In this document: positions 38,109-48,755 of the stretch, one piece after another
Position numbering within the stretch: the first letter of the stretch is position 1
Layout: every line of letters starts with the position of its first letter
Source of the DNA: Cristatella mucedo
Lineage: Eukaryota > Bryozoa > Phylactolaemata > Cristatellidae
Length of the DNA stretch: 64,000 nucleotides
Reading direction: 5' to 3'
Assembly: GCA_009760855.2 (NCBI GenBank)
Contig: WPIO01000014.1
Location: 3,154,501 to 3,218,500 of the forward strand
Made by a program: the position numbers and the translations under genes
The notes under the pieces: generated by a model
Seen by the model: only the letters and a program-made list of their open reading frames with translations
What the model was told of the DNA's origin: nothing
The model's database searches: none

Positions 38109-39840
38109 AGAACTTTGGATGAATGCACAACCGTGAGAGGATGTCAGTTCTTCGAAGTCAACATTTATGATAGCGGCGATACTGCAACAGGGAAGACGGG
38201 TCTTGTTGGCATATTTGGTTCGTGCACTGCTCTCGATATGGTCGAATTTATGAAACAGAATTTGAGCGTTTTTAGAGTAACAATGGAGAGGGATTTGGTG
38301 GGATCTACTCAGGTCGGCGCCGCAGTAATTAAGCAATGCATTAGCCACATCGATGTCGTCGGACAGTTCTGCTTAAATCTTGGTGTGTGCCTTGGAGTGT
38401 GTGACACAGTATACTAGAAGAGTACTGAGACAGACGATTTAAACCTTGATAGTGACGATAGTGATGAAACGGACAATTTTGAAGCAGGTATGGACTTGAA
38501 AGTGATCAGTGACGAGACATTAAAAGACGTCGATTACTACGATCTGCTCACAAAATTAAGCTTGTCAAATTCATCAAAAAATCGACAATTCGAAGTAATG
38601 TCTTGCAATCCAAAGTAAAAGCTAAATTCGGACGCACTATTAAACTGCATCTTGACATGAAAACGCGCTGGAACTCCATTCCAAAAATCTTAGACCCGCT
38701 AGTAAAGACAGAAGTCGAAATCCAAGTGACACTAACCGAATTCACGGTGCTGAAAATGATTGAGACAATGGATTTTGACGCGCCAAAAACTCTTCTTAAG
38801 GCAATGAGACCTGTGAAACTTGCAGTTGAGAATCTTAGTCAAAAACGGACTTGTATGAGTCCTGACACAATTTTAAAATTCATGTTCAACAAGCTCTCTT
38901 ACATGAGTAATGACATTGGTACCAACCTCGTGGAAATTTTGTAGTGTCGCGTTGAAGAGCAATTGAACAAGAATGTCATGACCCTCTTTCGCAGTCTCAA
39001 AGATCCATCAGTCACCCCGTCTAAAACTACGCTACAATTACACAAGAAATTTAGCGTCTCGTCTATTTGGAGTCAACGATGTAGAAATTATCTTCGAAAA
39101 GTTTTCAAATGATGCTGAAAAGTGCATACTTTTCTCTTCAAGATGAATTGAATTGTTTTCTTCAAAAAGATGGATTATCAGTTGCAGTCGGAGGGCAAGA
39201 AAGTTTCAAATGGCTCAAGTCCGAATTCACGCTCTCCAGGAACTCTGGCACAGAATATCTCCGGTAATTGTACAACGAAATTCTATCCAGTAAACTGACA
39301 TCAACGGTCGTGATTTTTTTGGCCTGTACAAATTTCTGAACAAAATTAAAATCGCCTCTCTCAGACAAGTCATTTAATGCTTTTGCATTCATGAAATATT
39401 ATTATAAGAAGTAAAAATTTTGATGTAGAACTTATCACGAAAGATATATGACAGAACGATGTTCACACGAATAAGCTATTGATTTTAAAATAAGTGGAAA
39501 ATGCAAAAAAATAGTAAAATCAGCTGTTCACAGCTGTTTTTGGAAACTGGAAACAGTAAACAGCTGTTTTTCAAACATGTCTGTTTATCAGAAACCCTAG
39601 ACATGCCGCAGTCGGCAGCATGTTATTCGTTGTATAAGAATTGTGGAAGTGGGTTCCACAGTCTACGACCTTAAGAGCAAAGCTGCTGTCTCCAATGGTC
39701 GTTAAGCGGATGAATAGAACAGCTAATTTATTGTCCATAGAGGACCTGAGCACAAGATGAGGCTGAAATTGGCGCAACAGTTCAGCTAGATATGAAGGAG
39801 CGGAATCTCGCGTCACAGTAAGAATTGTATCTGTATCCAC

Positions 39841-40270
39841 CGATCAACTGGGAGCTATCACAATTCCTTCGGCAAATGAGACACATTGCTGAATCTCGGG
39901 GATTGATTTGTGGACTAGCTTTTCAGCCGTATTCATCACGAGCTTCAGAGTCTTGATGGCTTTTCTGGTAGCCCAGCCATAACGGAGTTCTAGTAGTCTC
40001 CCTCTCTCTCTCTCTCTCTGACTCAATGAAAGGCGAAATTCTGTTTTTCGACGACTTCAGCCAGAAAGAGAATATATGTAGTGAAAATAAGGGGGCCTAA
40101 TACCAAACCCAGAGGTACCCCGTACTATAAGGTCCCCACCGAATGACCCAAGGCCATTTACACCAAGTCATGGACGTCTCTTCACTGAGATGGGATCTAA
40201 CCCAATTCAGCACTGTGCAAGTGATACGTAGGTGTGTGGAGAGGCACGCTCATGGAGGATTCGGCTATCA
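39841..40270 (-). mobile_element. Decayed RT fragment
   Basis: Minus strand near 40080-40130 gives GVPLGLVLGPLIFTTYI, the RT GVPQGSVLGP box. Surrounding sequence is degenerate and includes a short (CT)n run at 39999-40020. Confidence 0.55.
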
Positions 40271-41476
40271 ATTATGTTAAATGCTGAGAGATCTAGACGG
40301 GCAAGCAGAGGCCGTACTTTTTACAGTCTTTGGGAATAGCAAAGCCTCCAGTTGATAGACTGTAGCCAGATTGATGATAAGTAGGTAGCAGAAGCTACAA
40401 GTAGATCTGCTAATGGAAATGTCACTATTAGAATGGTGCTGTGGTTCCAGAGTATGCCCGAGGCTTATTACCACGAGGTGACCTGTGGCTGACGTATACT
40501 TTACATGTAACGGACTTGTAACTCGTGTATTTACATTCAAGTTATGTCGGAGCCAACCCAACTTGTAGGCATTGCCACGGTATAATTAATTCCAATTTAG
40601 TCTACTGCTGCGACTGTGGGACCAACTAATAGATTGACACGCGTAAAGTATGCTTATTCATTGTGATGAATAAGCTAGCTGCTTGCTTCCCAAGATCATT
40701 TTACAAAATTAACGTTCGTGCACATTTAGATATTGCTGTTCGGCAACAGAAGCAGGTGCAGTCTCTCACCGGTCACTCATCACAATGATGCTCAGTGCAG
40801 TTGCACTAGATCATACAATGCTGGGCCATTTAGTCATGCTCGTTTGGCTACCTGTGCACACAGGCAAAGCTAGGGGGGTGGCAGCTGCCACCCCTGGCCT
40901 GGTAGGTGGGAGCCGAGTCTGACACCTGGTCAAGCTACCAGCCCAGCACTTTTGCACCGCTAGCCCCTTGGTGCTACGCCAGACTGCATGACACCTGTAT
41001 GCGCTAGGGGGGGGGACACACCAAAGACCCGTTAACAGGGGGTTCTGCCCCCATATCCCTTTACAGGGAGCTCCATCTAATACCCCCTTTAAGGGGAGAC
41101 CAGCCCCAGACCCCATGCCACCCCAGCGGTCTACTCCTGGCTTTGCCTCTGCCTGTGTGTGTCAGAGGTGACTGCACACTGTGTGTTGATAAATTTTAGA
41201 CGACCGAAAACTGAATGCAGCTCAGAATTTCATTCTCAGACTCATCTTATAGAATCTCACATGTCCCGAGCTCCGCTTCCATAAGAAAGTGAGGTCACGA
41301 GCACCGGTATACAAGCCAGTAAGTCACGCGTGGCCTCATTTCCAAAAGGATTTCAACAGCCACGTACAGCACGCGCTGCAAAAGGACGGCAAGCGCTTAG
41401 CTCTAAGCTGCAAGGTTGGTCGAGGGGTTGTGTGACAGCAACTTAAACTGGTTTGCTATGGGACTAGAGCAGAGAA
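40271..41476. other. Intergenic, downstream of BFAR, no gene seen
   Basis: Contains G/C runs near 40870-41110 ('gctagggggggggacacacc') and no coding match. The BFAR 3' UTR presumably occupies the right end, but no poly(A) signal was identified with confidence. Confidence 0.5.
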
Positions 41477-42829
41477 TCACGGCTGGAAGTTGATATGAAA
41501 CAACTGCCTAATCTGCCACACGGGCACGTAAAGCAGCTCGGCATAAAATAGGGCATCGGCTACAAACTTGGGCGTGATACTCCAAACGGCAACCATGGCC
41601 AAAAACACGAGCATCCATATCAGTGACGACTTCACACTGCTGCGTAGAACGTGCCATGCAATGCCTGCATTGTGCAGTGCCAGGTAGTGGGTCAGATGTC
41701 TGCGCAGTGCAGCAGCTTCCGAGACAGTCAGCAGGAAACAGGTGACAATGGCGCCCCGAGTAAGCCAGTAGTGAACGTCCATCCAGTCCCAGGCAAACTC
41801 GGCGAAAATCACGAACGGCAGAAGCGCTGCCTTGGTGCAAATGGTCGCCCAGTGCTCCGCGGAAAGCTGCGCAGCAGATGGCTGAGCGGTGGCGTTCCGC
41901 TCCGACGGCTGTGCTGCTGCCTCCTCGGTGTCGTTGCCGCTGCCTCTGCTGCCGCTATCGGAGCAGCAAGCGCGAGCCAGAGGCACGAAGACGTCCTCGT
42001 AGTTGAAGCAGTACAAGTACAGCAGGGTCGAGCGTGGACAATGCACGAACCCGTACAGCAGGAACAGCGTTCGGCCCGGATACAGCGACCTGTACTCCCA
42101 CAGGTTGGCCGGCATTTTGGCTATGCCGGTGGCGAGCAGCTGCGAGAACGAGAGAACCAGGCTCTTCCTGTGCAGCGAGTCGCCAATCTGCAGCTCGAGC
42201 TCCAGGTAGGTCTCGTCCAGCGCGCCGATGACAGTGCCTGCGAGCTGACGGTCAACGAATCGCCGCGAGTACGGCTCGGCCCAGGGGCCCAGGCTGGCCA
42301 CGTACAGGCCAACGTCGGCGGCAGTCCACTTCGGCACGGGCTTGTGCTGCAAGTCGTCGCCGGCCTCGCCGACGTGCATCAGGCTCGAGCCGAACCAAAA
42401 GCAGACGCCCAGCGACACGACCAGGAATGCGCCGAAGCAGCAGCCTCCAGTGAGTATGCTGCTCTCGTTTCGCTTCAGCTGCCTCGCCAACGTCTCCTCG
42501 AAGTCGGCCAGGACGCTCCTCACGCTCTCGTCGCCTTCGACTTCACGCTGGCGCTCTGTGTGTCGATCGCGGAAGAAGTGCTCTATCGTCTTGCGAATCG
42601 TCACGTTCGTCCTCGGAATTCCGACGAAGGGCTGCCGGCAGAGTGGGCATATGGTTTTCTTGGATGCTGCGACCCAGTTCGCCAAACAGTGGCGGCACGT
42701 CGTGTGGCCGCAGTTCAAAGTCGTCGGGAGGACCATTAGCTCACAGCAGCAGCTGCACAGAAAATCCTTTTCCATATCCGAACTTGAGCCAGCAGCGTCG
42801 GCAGTCGTCAACCGCACTTCGTCCTCCAT
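41477..42829 (-). CDS. BFAR: BFAR orthologue: RING-SAM-membrane E3 ligase, single exon
   Basis: Bifunctional apoptosis regulator is an ER-membrane RING ubiquitin ligase that links BCL2-family and caspase-8 pathways in vertebrates. The 450-residue length equals that of human BFAR, and the whole frame is open with no intron. A C3HC4 RING occupies about residues 25-64 (Cys25, Cys28, Cys40, His42, Cys45, Cys48, Cys61, Cys64), containing TLNCGHTTCRHCLANWVAAS. A first hydrophobic segment near residues 125-147 (GGCCFGAFLVVSLGVCFWFG) precedes a SAM domain (KWTAADVGLYVASLGPWAEP onward, about 168-235). The conserved NLWEYRSLYPGRTLFLLYG and FAEFAWDWMDVHYWLTR blocks follow, then further membrane segments to the C-terminus. 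The ATG at 42829 is the first in frame and gives a family-typical start. Intronless structure in an otherwise intron-rich window is noteworthy; it may be a retrocopy or an ancestrally intron-poor gene, and the sequence shows no poly(A) remnant deciding this. Confidence 0.95.
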   Translation of the reverse strand: MEDEVRLTTADAAGSSSDMEKDFLCSCCCELMVLPTTLNCGHTTCRHCLANWVAASKKTICPLCRQPFVGIPRTNVTIRKTIEHFFRDRHTERQREVEGDESVRSVLADFEETLARQLKRNESSILTGGCCFGAFLVVSLGVCFWFGSSLMHVGEAGDDLQHKPVPKWTAADVGLYVASLGPWAEPYSRRFVDRQLAGTVIGALDETYLELELQIGDSLHRKSLVLSFSQLLATGIAKMPANLWEYRSLYPGRTLFLLYGFVHCPRSTLLYLYCFNYEDVFVPLARACCSDSGSRGSGNDTEEAAAQPSERNATAQPSAAQLSAEHWATICTKAALLPFVIFAEFAWDWMDVHYWLTRGAIVTCFLLTVSEAAALRRHLTHYLALHNAGIAWHVLRSSVKSSLIWMLVFLAMVAVWSITPKFVADALFYAELLYVPVWQIRQLFHINFQP

Positions 42830-44086
42830 TGCTGCGACTAGCTAAGCAGCTGCACAGTGTGTGGTGGTGGTGGCTGGCTCGACGGCGTATTGCCTATCAA
42901 CGACAAGAGGAGGAATCTTAACTGACAGGTCTCTTGAGCGGCTACTGATCGCAATAAAACCGCCCAATGACCACGAAACTGAACGCCGGAATACGAGTGT
43001 GCGTAGCCGCTCTCGAGCGACATACCCAAGACGTGCGAAAATCGCCAGAGCCAGCCACCCACCCAGCCACCCCCCCCCCGTGGGTGAAGCTAGTTTCTCT
43101 GGTTGGACTATCAAGGGTGCGACATTCACGGCTCGACAATCGGTGGGGCTACAAGAAGCCTGCTCGCTCTCGAGTAGAGTTAGCGTCTCGGCGACTTGGG
43201 CCATGGCGGGGCGTTACAGAGCTGTAACTCGACACGTTCTCAGAGAATTTTTCGAATGGCACACCTCGGAAGTGGTGGCCCTGGTGGTACAACTCGCGCC
43301 GCCCATGCTACGCGTCGAGCTCAGCGATACGTAGCACGCTTAGACGATGCACCCCCTCTTCCAGGCGAAGGAACGATGCCAAACCGTCTACTAAAACAAA
43401 AGGAAGCGACGCTCTGCCGGGGGAGTGGCCACGTCCACTGCAAGAGGTACGACCGTGAATCGAGGAGCAAACTGAAAACCAGACAGAAAAATACTGCGGC
43501 CGGCCTATGAAAGCGCTGCGAGCCGGCCACGCAAGCATGACGGCCCGGCTGTCGGTTTCACGAGCTCCACGCTTATCGCGAGCGACGCGGCGCTTTCGGC
43601 TTCCTGTTGGGCGCCGCCAACCGCCGTCCCGTGGGGTTTACGCCAGCCGGCGAGCAGCAATATGTTAGCCAACTGCAGCACCGTTTCAGTAGCTAACGCT
43701 TATTCTGGCCCCTGGCGCACAGTGCAGGCACCCGCGGCTACATACGGTACACGTCGCATACCGAGTCCAGTTGTCCGCGGCTTCCGCGCGACACGAGGGC
43801 AAAGCCCGAACGGTCAAGGTACGCCATCGAACCGCAATCGTACACTGGTCACTAAACGGCTCTTCCAAGCGAAAACTGCCATAGCGCAGCCTCAAGTGCG
43901 ACAACGACGCATAATTCACTACAGGAGTATCGAAGCAAATGCAGGATGCTTCAATAATAAATGTTGCCCTCCTCGGAATAGTATTACCTGGTCGCAAGTG
44001 ACGTCGCGACTTGTAACTCGGTCGGATTCCCGTCGGCGGCGAGGTTAAGGGGGCGGGACGAATTGGTGCGAGGTCGCTATGCACTT
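42830..44086. other. GC-rich BFAR upstream region
   Basis: Rich in CpG and with several overlapping ORFs on both strands (43196-43510, 43662-44048, 43686-44084), none with recognisable protein features. It probably includes the BFAR promoter. A C-run at 43070-43079 is notable. Confidence 0.45.
43203..43334 (+). CDS. Hypothetical 43-residue ORF divergent from BFAR
   Basis: ATGGCGGGGCGTTACAG opens a short frame (MAGRYRAVTRHVLREFFEWH onward) ending TAG at 43334, 370 bp upstream of BFAR on the other strand, in GC-rich DNA. Not recognised. It may be a chance ORF in a promoter region. Confidence 0.15.
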   Translation: MAGRYRAVTRHVLREFFEWHTSEVVALVVQLAPPMLRVELSDT

Positions 44087-44435
44087 CCTGCTATGGGCGG
44101 AGGGCCTATAACGGGCTATTAAACATATGGTCGCCAGCGTCTGTTTATATTTACGATACATAAAACACATTTTGAGATATATTATCTGCCTAGATTTTCT
44201 CCCTAATAACCTTTACGCAAAATTGTAAACCCAAAAACTCAAAGCCAAAAAATACAAATCTAACCGCCAGACCGTAGAACGTTAACCCCCAAACTCACAG
44301 CCTCTAAGCACTAGACCAAAAATCATAAACCCTGTGATAAAAAGATTGATCAAAATGAGTTGATGGAACCTAAAAATAAACAGACACTGGCGACCACGTT
44401 TAACAGCCTGCGGTAGGCATTGCGCCCATAGCAGG
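44087..44435. mobile_element. MITE-like element with ~65-bp inverted repeats
   Basis: The left arm (44087-44153: 'cctgctatgggcggagggcc' ... 'ggtcgccagcgtctgtttat') and right arm (44373-44435) are inverted copies with scattered mismatches. About 220 bp of AT-rich, pyrimidine-poor sequence lies between. No coding capacity and no clear target duplication. Family unknown. Confidence 0.75.
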
Positions 44436-44814
44436 CTAGCCCGCAGCGTGAGCGAGATTCTACTCACGGCTACTAAGGTCATGACTTCGTTAGCATGGTC
44501 TAGATCGAGTGACTAAGCACAACTAGGCGATTTTTAAGAGATTCATTTTCCCAGGGCTCTTTTCACTTAATGGAAATACGCATGTAGAGCTCTAACTCCC
44601 TAACTGGGTATCTTCTCGCGAAACGAAAACTTAATAGCCGAGGAAGCATGCAAACATACACAATGTAGGCTGCGTTAAGTCGTCAGCTGACGTTTATGAG
44701 TGAAAAATCGTTGCCATCATTGGCGGAGCAAAGATTTTTGTGTAGGGGGAAAGACCACCAATTTTTTTTATTTAGGGCAAGACCCACGGGTTTTTCAAAT
44801 ACATGAGCCCGGAG

Positions 44815-44890
44815 GCATATGTGAAGCGCCTGAATAGATATTAAGTTCTCTTGGGACGCTATATAAATGAATTATGTTTTTTATATTAAA
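44815..44890 (+). mobile_element. SINE-A 3' fragment
   Basis: 'catatgtgaagcgcctgaat', 'agatattaagttctcttggg' and 'acgctatataaatgaatta' match the SINE-A tail. Intergenic between BFAR and TRIM37. Confidence 0.6.
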
Positions 44891-46603
44891 TTGTTTATGT
44901 ACGTGCATATATGTATACATCGTCAAGGGTCCTATAAATTGGTAATCATTAAGTGGCGTATTTTTAGGGTTTACAATTTATAAGCTAACAGTCTTGCTTC
45001 TATAAATCAATTTGAATTTTTTCAATTCAGAGCCTTAACTCATTTGATCTTGAAAATTCCCACGTCTGAAAAATTGAGTCCCAGTCAGTTGGCATGAATG
45101 GCCAATGACGTCAAAAGGTCTACATCAAGCCACTGTAATATGTGCTCATGTATAATGATAGTTAATGCTGGAATTGTTGCTTGCAACAATTCCCACGTCT
45201 GTTGTTCTATCGGTTCTGGTTATACGAAGGATCATTACATTTTCGGGGGAGATAACTACACAGCAGCTCATATTCCCTAAACTAGTCATGTCGTTTTCGA
45301 AAAGCTGACTATTCGGCAGCCAGAGAGTGCATCTGTGCAGCATCAGATCATGCTACTCGCTTAGAAGCCTAGAGTACAACTGACTCACCATCAATCGGGT
45401 CTAGCTCTTTATGGTAGTCAGTTTAAAAGGTCTGTCGGGGGGGGGTAGGATTAATGCAATTGATCGGGTCGAAACTCTGCTGGTAGGTAGCAGCCGATGA
45501 CTAGGTAATCAGCAATAGCCTCCTGCTTCGCGGGAGGTTTGCTGTATAACTTTACTTTTATCTTCTTCTTTCTTTCGCATTCACAATCTAATCGCTTCGC
45601 ATGCACACGTTTTAATACTTGCGAGACAGACATTCTCCAGCGAGCTAAATATAACGCCAACGTCCTGCTGCAGAAATTCAGGCATGCTAAGATATGTAGG
45701 GAAGCTTAAGCCAAGTTAGTCCATGCATTTTTTCACACCACATGAATACTTTTGTAACTTCTCTTTGCACGTCTTCCAGTGTTCGAAATGCGATGCTTAC
45801 AGACTGGGAGAAAAACTTGGCAGCTAGGCATGACTCTCCTGACTGTCACAACCGCCATATTTAGTCATTTATCTCCTTTGCGTCCATGCTTTGGCTAAAG
45901 AGTAAGGTCCTAGCCTTTAACCACCAGGGCTGTGGGCTAGAGTCCTGCGATTAAGGTATTGTCTTTAAGGTCCTGTCGTTCGCTTTCAAATACCTACCTT
46001 CTCTTGCACCGACTTATCTATCAGAACTGCTAATTCCTCAGGCTTTCCCATCCTCTTATTCTGCTCGTTTGTAACCGCAATGGTTTTAGCTGGACGTCCG
46101 CCCAAGCAAGCCTTACGCTCCAAGGCAGAGCTTACCCTCCCTAGTCTAGCTGTGGTGGCTGCGGCCTTGCCTGTTGTGCCTTTTTAGCTCCTTTCTGGGA
46201 CGGCGGCGACCGTGCGGCAAGCCTAACTCGCCTTGGTAACTCTCACGGGGCGGTGGATGAGACGTGGCCGAAACAAACGCGGTCTCCAACGGGGCCTAGC
46301 GGCTACAGTTTATTTAGAGGGGATGTTACGTGGCGGTCGCGGGGCGCGAACCTGAGCTACCGCTCCACGCCATAGACACGTCTCGTACACCAGAGACTCA
46401 CTGACGATGCCGTCCTGACCGGGGCCTCTCGTCAGATCCCTGCATAGTCACCAGGATGCGAGCGGCTAGCACACCGGGCAGTCTAATTGAACTTGGCTGT
46501 TTATCGCTGGAGGCTGCGACGTCTTCGAAGTTCCAGGGTCGGCGCTCGGCGGTACTGCGGCGTGGAGCCGCCGACGTGCACAAGGGCGGAGTGCTTGCGT
46601 TCT
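44891..46603. other. Intergenic, no gene seen
   Basis: Holds a perfect 10-bp-arm hairpin at 45170-45193 (ggaattgttg/caacaattcc), a G-run near 45437, and a GC-rich stretch 46190-46500 that resembles a decayed element but was not identified. Confidence 0.45.
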
Positions 46604-46689
46604 TCCCTCCAGGCCTAGCCGTGGGTGCGCCGTCTCAATCTGCCTCTGCGTCCTACACCCGAGCATTCCCTCATCCCCGAGATCTTTGT

Positions 46690-46939
46690 CCATTCACACC
46701 AATACATCGGAATCCCCACTGAGATAGGACCTGAACCATCCCTTGCTGTGCAGTGCCAGTGATGCCCATGCGAGATGCGAGGCGGTCAAGAAGGACTTGG
46801 TGATCGATAGTATCAAAAGCTCCCAAAAAATCGAGCAAAGCAGAGATACTCTACTTAAATCTGCGTTCATGAGGAGGTCGTTATACATCCGAAGCAATAA
46901 TGATTCTGTGGAGGGATGAGCTCTAAAACCAGACTGGAG
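46690..46939 (-). mobile_element. RT fragment flanked by a 77-bp direct repeat
   Basis: Minus strand reads LLMNADLSRVSLL, then (one frameshift) the FDTIDHQVLLDRL-like RT box. The sequence 'ttccctccaggcctagccgt' through 'gagcattccctcatccccg' occurs at 46604-46680 and again at 46940-47017 on either side. Confidence 0.65.
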
Positions 46940-47053
46940 CTTCCCTCCAGGCCTGGCCGTGGGTGCGCCGTCTCAATCTGCATCTGCGTCATACACCCGA
47001 GCATTCCCTCATCCCCGCTCGCTCTCTCACATACTCTCACTCTTACCTCTCAA

Positions 47054-47079
47054 CTCTCTCTCTCTCTCTCTCTCTCGGC
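47054..47079 (+). repeat. (CT)n microsatellite
   Basis: Short pure CT tract after the second copy of the 77-bp direct repeat. Confidence 0.9.
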
Positions 47080-47544
47080 GACAAACCGGTTGCACATGGA
47101 TCCTATGAAATAACCGTTGTAGGATTAGCCCCACGTAGGCGATAGGTGAGCGGGCAGCTCTTCCTCAATCGCCTGGCCGGCAAGGCGGGAGGCTGATGAG
47201 CGAGCGAGCGGCGCCGGCTGGTTGCTCCTCCCACCGCGATCCGGCGACCTCTCCCAGTAGCACCGTCTATTGGGATTCTCAGGAGGATTAGTTGCCGTTG
47301 ATCTGTTATGTCTAAGAGCGCACAGCTTGTCACACCAACATCGCATATTTTGGCTAGGCATTAGTTCAGGGATAGGCGAACGCGGCCCACTGTAAAGCTG
47401 CCTGAACTGCAAGCTGTCCAGCCACATTCCACATGCTTGCACACAGCATCCGTCCCAATCGCACCGCATGTGTTCTATTTATTCCTGTGAGCTATTCCTT
47501 TGCGCGTATCTTAAATAAATAAATAAATCCTAGCTGATTAAACA

Positions 47545-47697
47545 GCCTCTTTTTGTATAGTGACAGAAGAGCCTTTATGGCTATCACCACCGCTTGCAGT
47601 GGCGATAAAGAATCGCCCACCACAGGAATCGAACACACGACCTCGGGACCGAGGTCGTGAAAGCAACCGCCTTACCTAGTGAGCCATCACGGCTAAG
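47545..47697 (-). mobile_element. SINE-B copy, best preserved
   Basis: On the minus strand it reads GATGGCTCACTAGGTAAGG (A-box region), GTGTGTTCGATTCCTG (B-box), GGGCGATTCTTTATCGCC, then AGCCATAAAGGCTCTTCTGT and a tail ending AGAGGCTG. It has the best-preserved A- and B-box order of the five copies seen here. Confidence 0.75.
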
Positions 47698-47699
47698 AA

Positions 47700-48082
47700 C
47701 ACAACTATTTAGGACAGTATTTAGTGGGTCCCTGTGATTCGTCCTTCATGTGCTAATGCGTGCTGACACTGTGCCTGCTGCCACAAACCACACTTGCATG
47801 CTGACCCTGAGCATGACACCCCTAACAATAATAATAATAATAATATTGCACTTGATAAAGCGCCCTCAGAGAACTTAATCTCTTTCTAGGCGCTTTACAT
47901 TTGCTGCAAAGTGATACGCAATAGAAAATACTAACCATGTTATTCGTGTTGTTTATCAAGCAGGATATTACTCACCATTCAATCGCGTTTCCCTTTGCAG
48001 CAAATGTAAAGCGCCCAGAAAGGGACTGAGTTCTCTGAGGGCACTTTATCAAGTGCATTATTATTATTTATTATTATTATTA
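47700..48082 (+). mobile_element. Family A LINE 3' end with a tail-only copy inserted inside
   Basis: Sense LINE 3' UTR (47700-47824 and about 47925-48082, ending in (TTA)n) is interrupted by an inverted copy of just the tail (about 47825-47924, starting (TAA)n then 'cttgataaagcgccctcaga'). Confidence 0.8.
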
Positions 48083-48309
48083 CGTATAGCTGTGTTTCGA
48101 ACTACATTCTTCGGAGACCGCGCCTTCAGTTGGCAGTATGGTCCCCACGTCGGAAACTCACAATTGACTGAATACACCTGATGACATATCAAAGCAAGCA
48201 AACAAAAAATACCGACTGTTCCTCACAGCATTTGCTTGTCTACGTGTATAGCTTTTTGTGACTAGGCGTGCACTAATTGTTCATTTTATTATTGTTAATC
48301 AATTTGACA

Positions 48310-48395
48310 GGCTTAATTTCCAGACCATTTCAAGTACCCAGAAATAGATTTAGTTATCCGAGGGAAATATGCAAATGCTTAAGTATTATTATTAG
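48310..48395 (+). mobile_element. Diverged family A tail
   Basis: 'caagtacccagaaatagatt', 'tagttatccgaggg' and a short TTATTATTA; upstream of TRIM37. Confidence 0.45.
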
Positions 48396-48755
48396 GTTAG
48401 AAAAGGAAATGCTATACAAATAGAAAATGAGACCACTTAATTAACAGGCTCTAATTAACACTTGCAAGACAAACTCCTCATTTCTCTCTACTTTCTAAAT
48501 GTGTTCTAGTTTTGATAGCCCAGAGTACTCATTGACTTTCAATAGGCTCAAATTGCAGATGGTCAATTTCAGTAACCGGCTGTGCACGAATGGAGGTGAG
48601 GCAGCTCTAAACCTTGATAAAGCATGGTGGTGGCAGGATTAATTCTTGGTGAACCTTGAGGAAATGAACACATCCACTGGCACAACATGCAAACCTAGTA
48701 TTTACCAATCGATGGCCACAACGGCATTCATACAGCCGTCTTGCAGTAACGCTGC

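Larger units (their letters stand above)
35554..39599 (+). mobile_element. Decayed BED-type hAT transposon with nested insertions
   Basis: Ends read TAGGGTTTCC (35554) and GAAACCCTA (39599), an inverted pair. Flanking 8-mers aatgtgcc (35546-35553) and gacatgcc (39600-39607) are an aged target duplication; the interrupted LINE resumes on both sides, which confirms the borders. Inside, read on the plus strand, are remnants of a hAT transposase: a BED zinc-finger-like piece near 35949-36020 (CNTIIKCSEN...LKMH), LATDGLSIKAIARNTYIRQL near 36208-36276, KFSMTLD at about 37612-37636, then DECTTVRGCQFFEVNIYDSG onward from about 38110, KTRWNSI near 38660, and a C-terminal dimerisation-type end (LSDKSFNAFAFMKYYYK, about 39359-39412). 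Stops and frameshifts break it throughout, and the catalytic TDGA motif is altered (TQVGA). It is a dead fossil copy. Confidence 0.85.
35330..39840 (-). mobile_element. Family B LINE 3' end split by the hAT insertion
   Basis: Antisense LINE sequence runs 35330-35553 (3' UTR and end), is interrupted by the hAT element, and resumes at 39600-39840 (DSAPSYLAELLRQFQ, TIGDSSF...VDCGTHF). The two parts join in the order expected from intact copies elsewhere in the window. Confidence 0.8.

Noticed and set aside
39162-39392. 76-residue minus-strand ORF
   Set aside because: Antisense to the hAT transposase C-terminal remnant, which explains the sequence.
41651-42739. 362-residue plus-strand ORF
   Set aside because: Exact antisense shadow of BFAR, whose minus-strand frame has clear RING, SAM and membrane features; GC-rich sequence keeps the opposite strand open.
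45170-45193. Perfect short hairpin as a terminator or ncRNA
   Set aside because: Ten-base arms alone occur by chance in a eukaryotic region of this size, and nothing adjacent supports a function.
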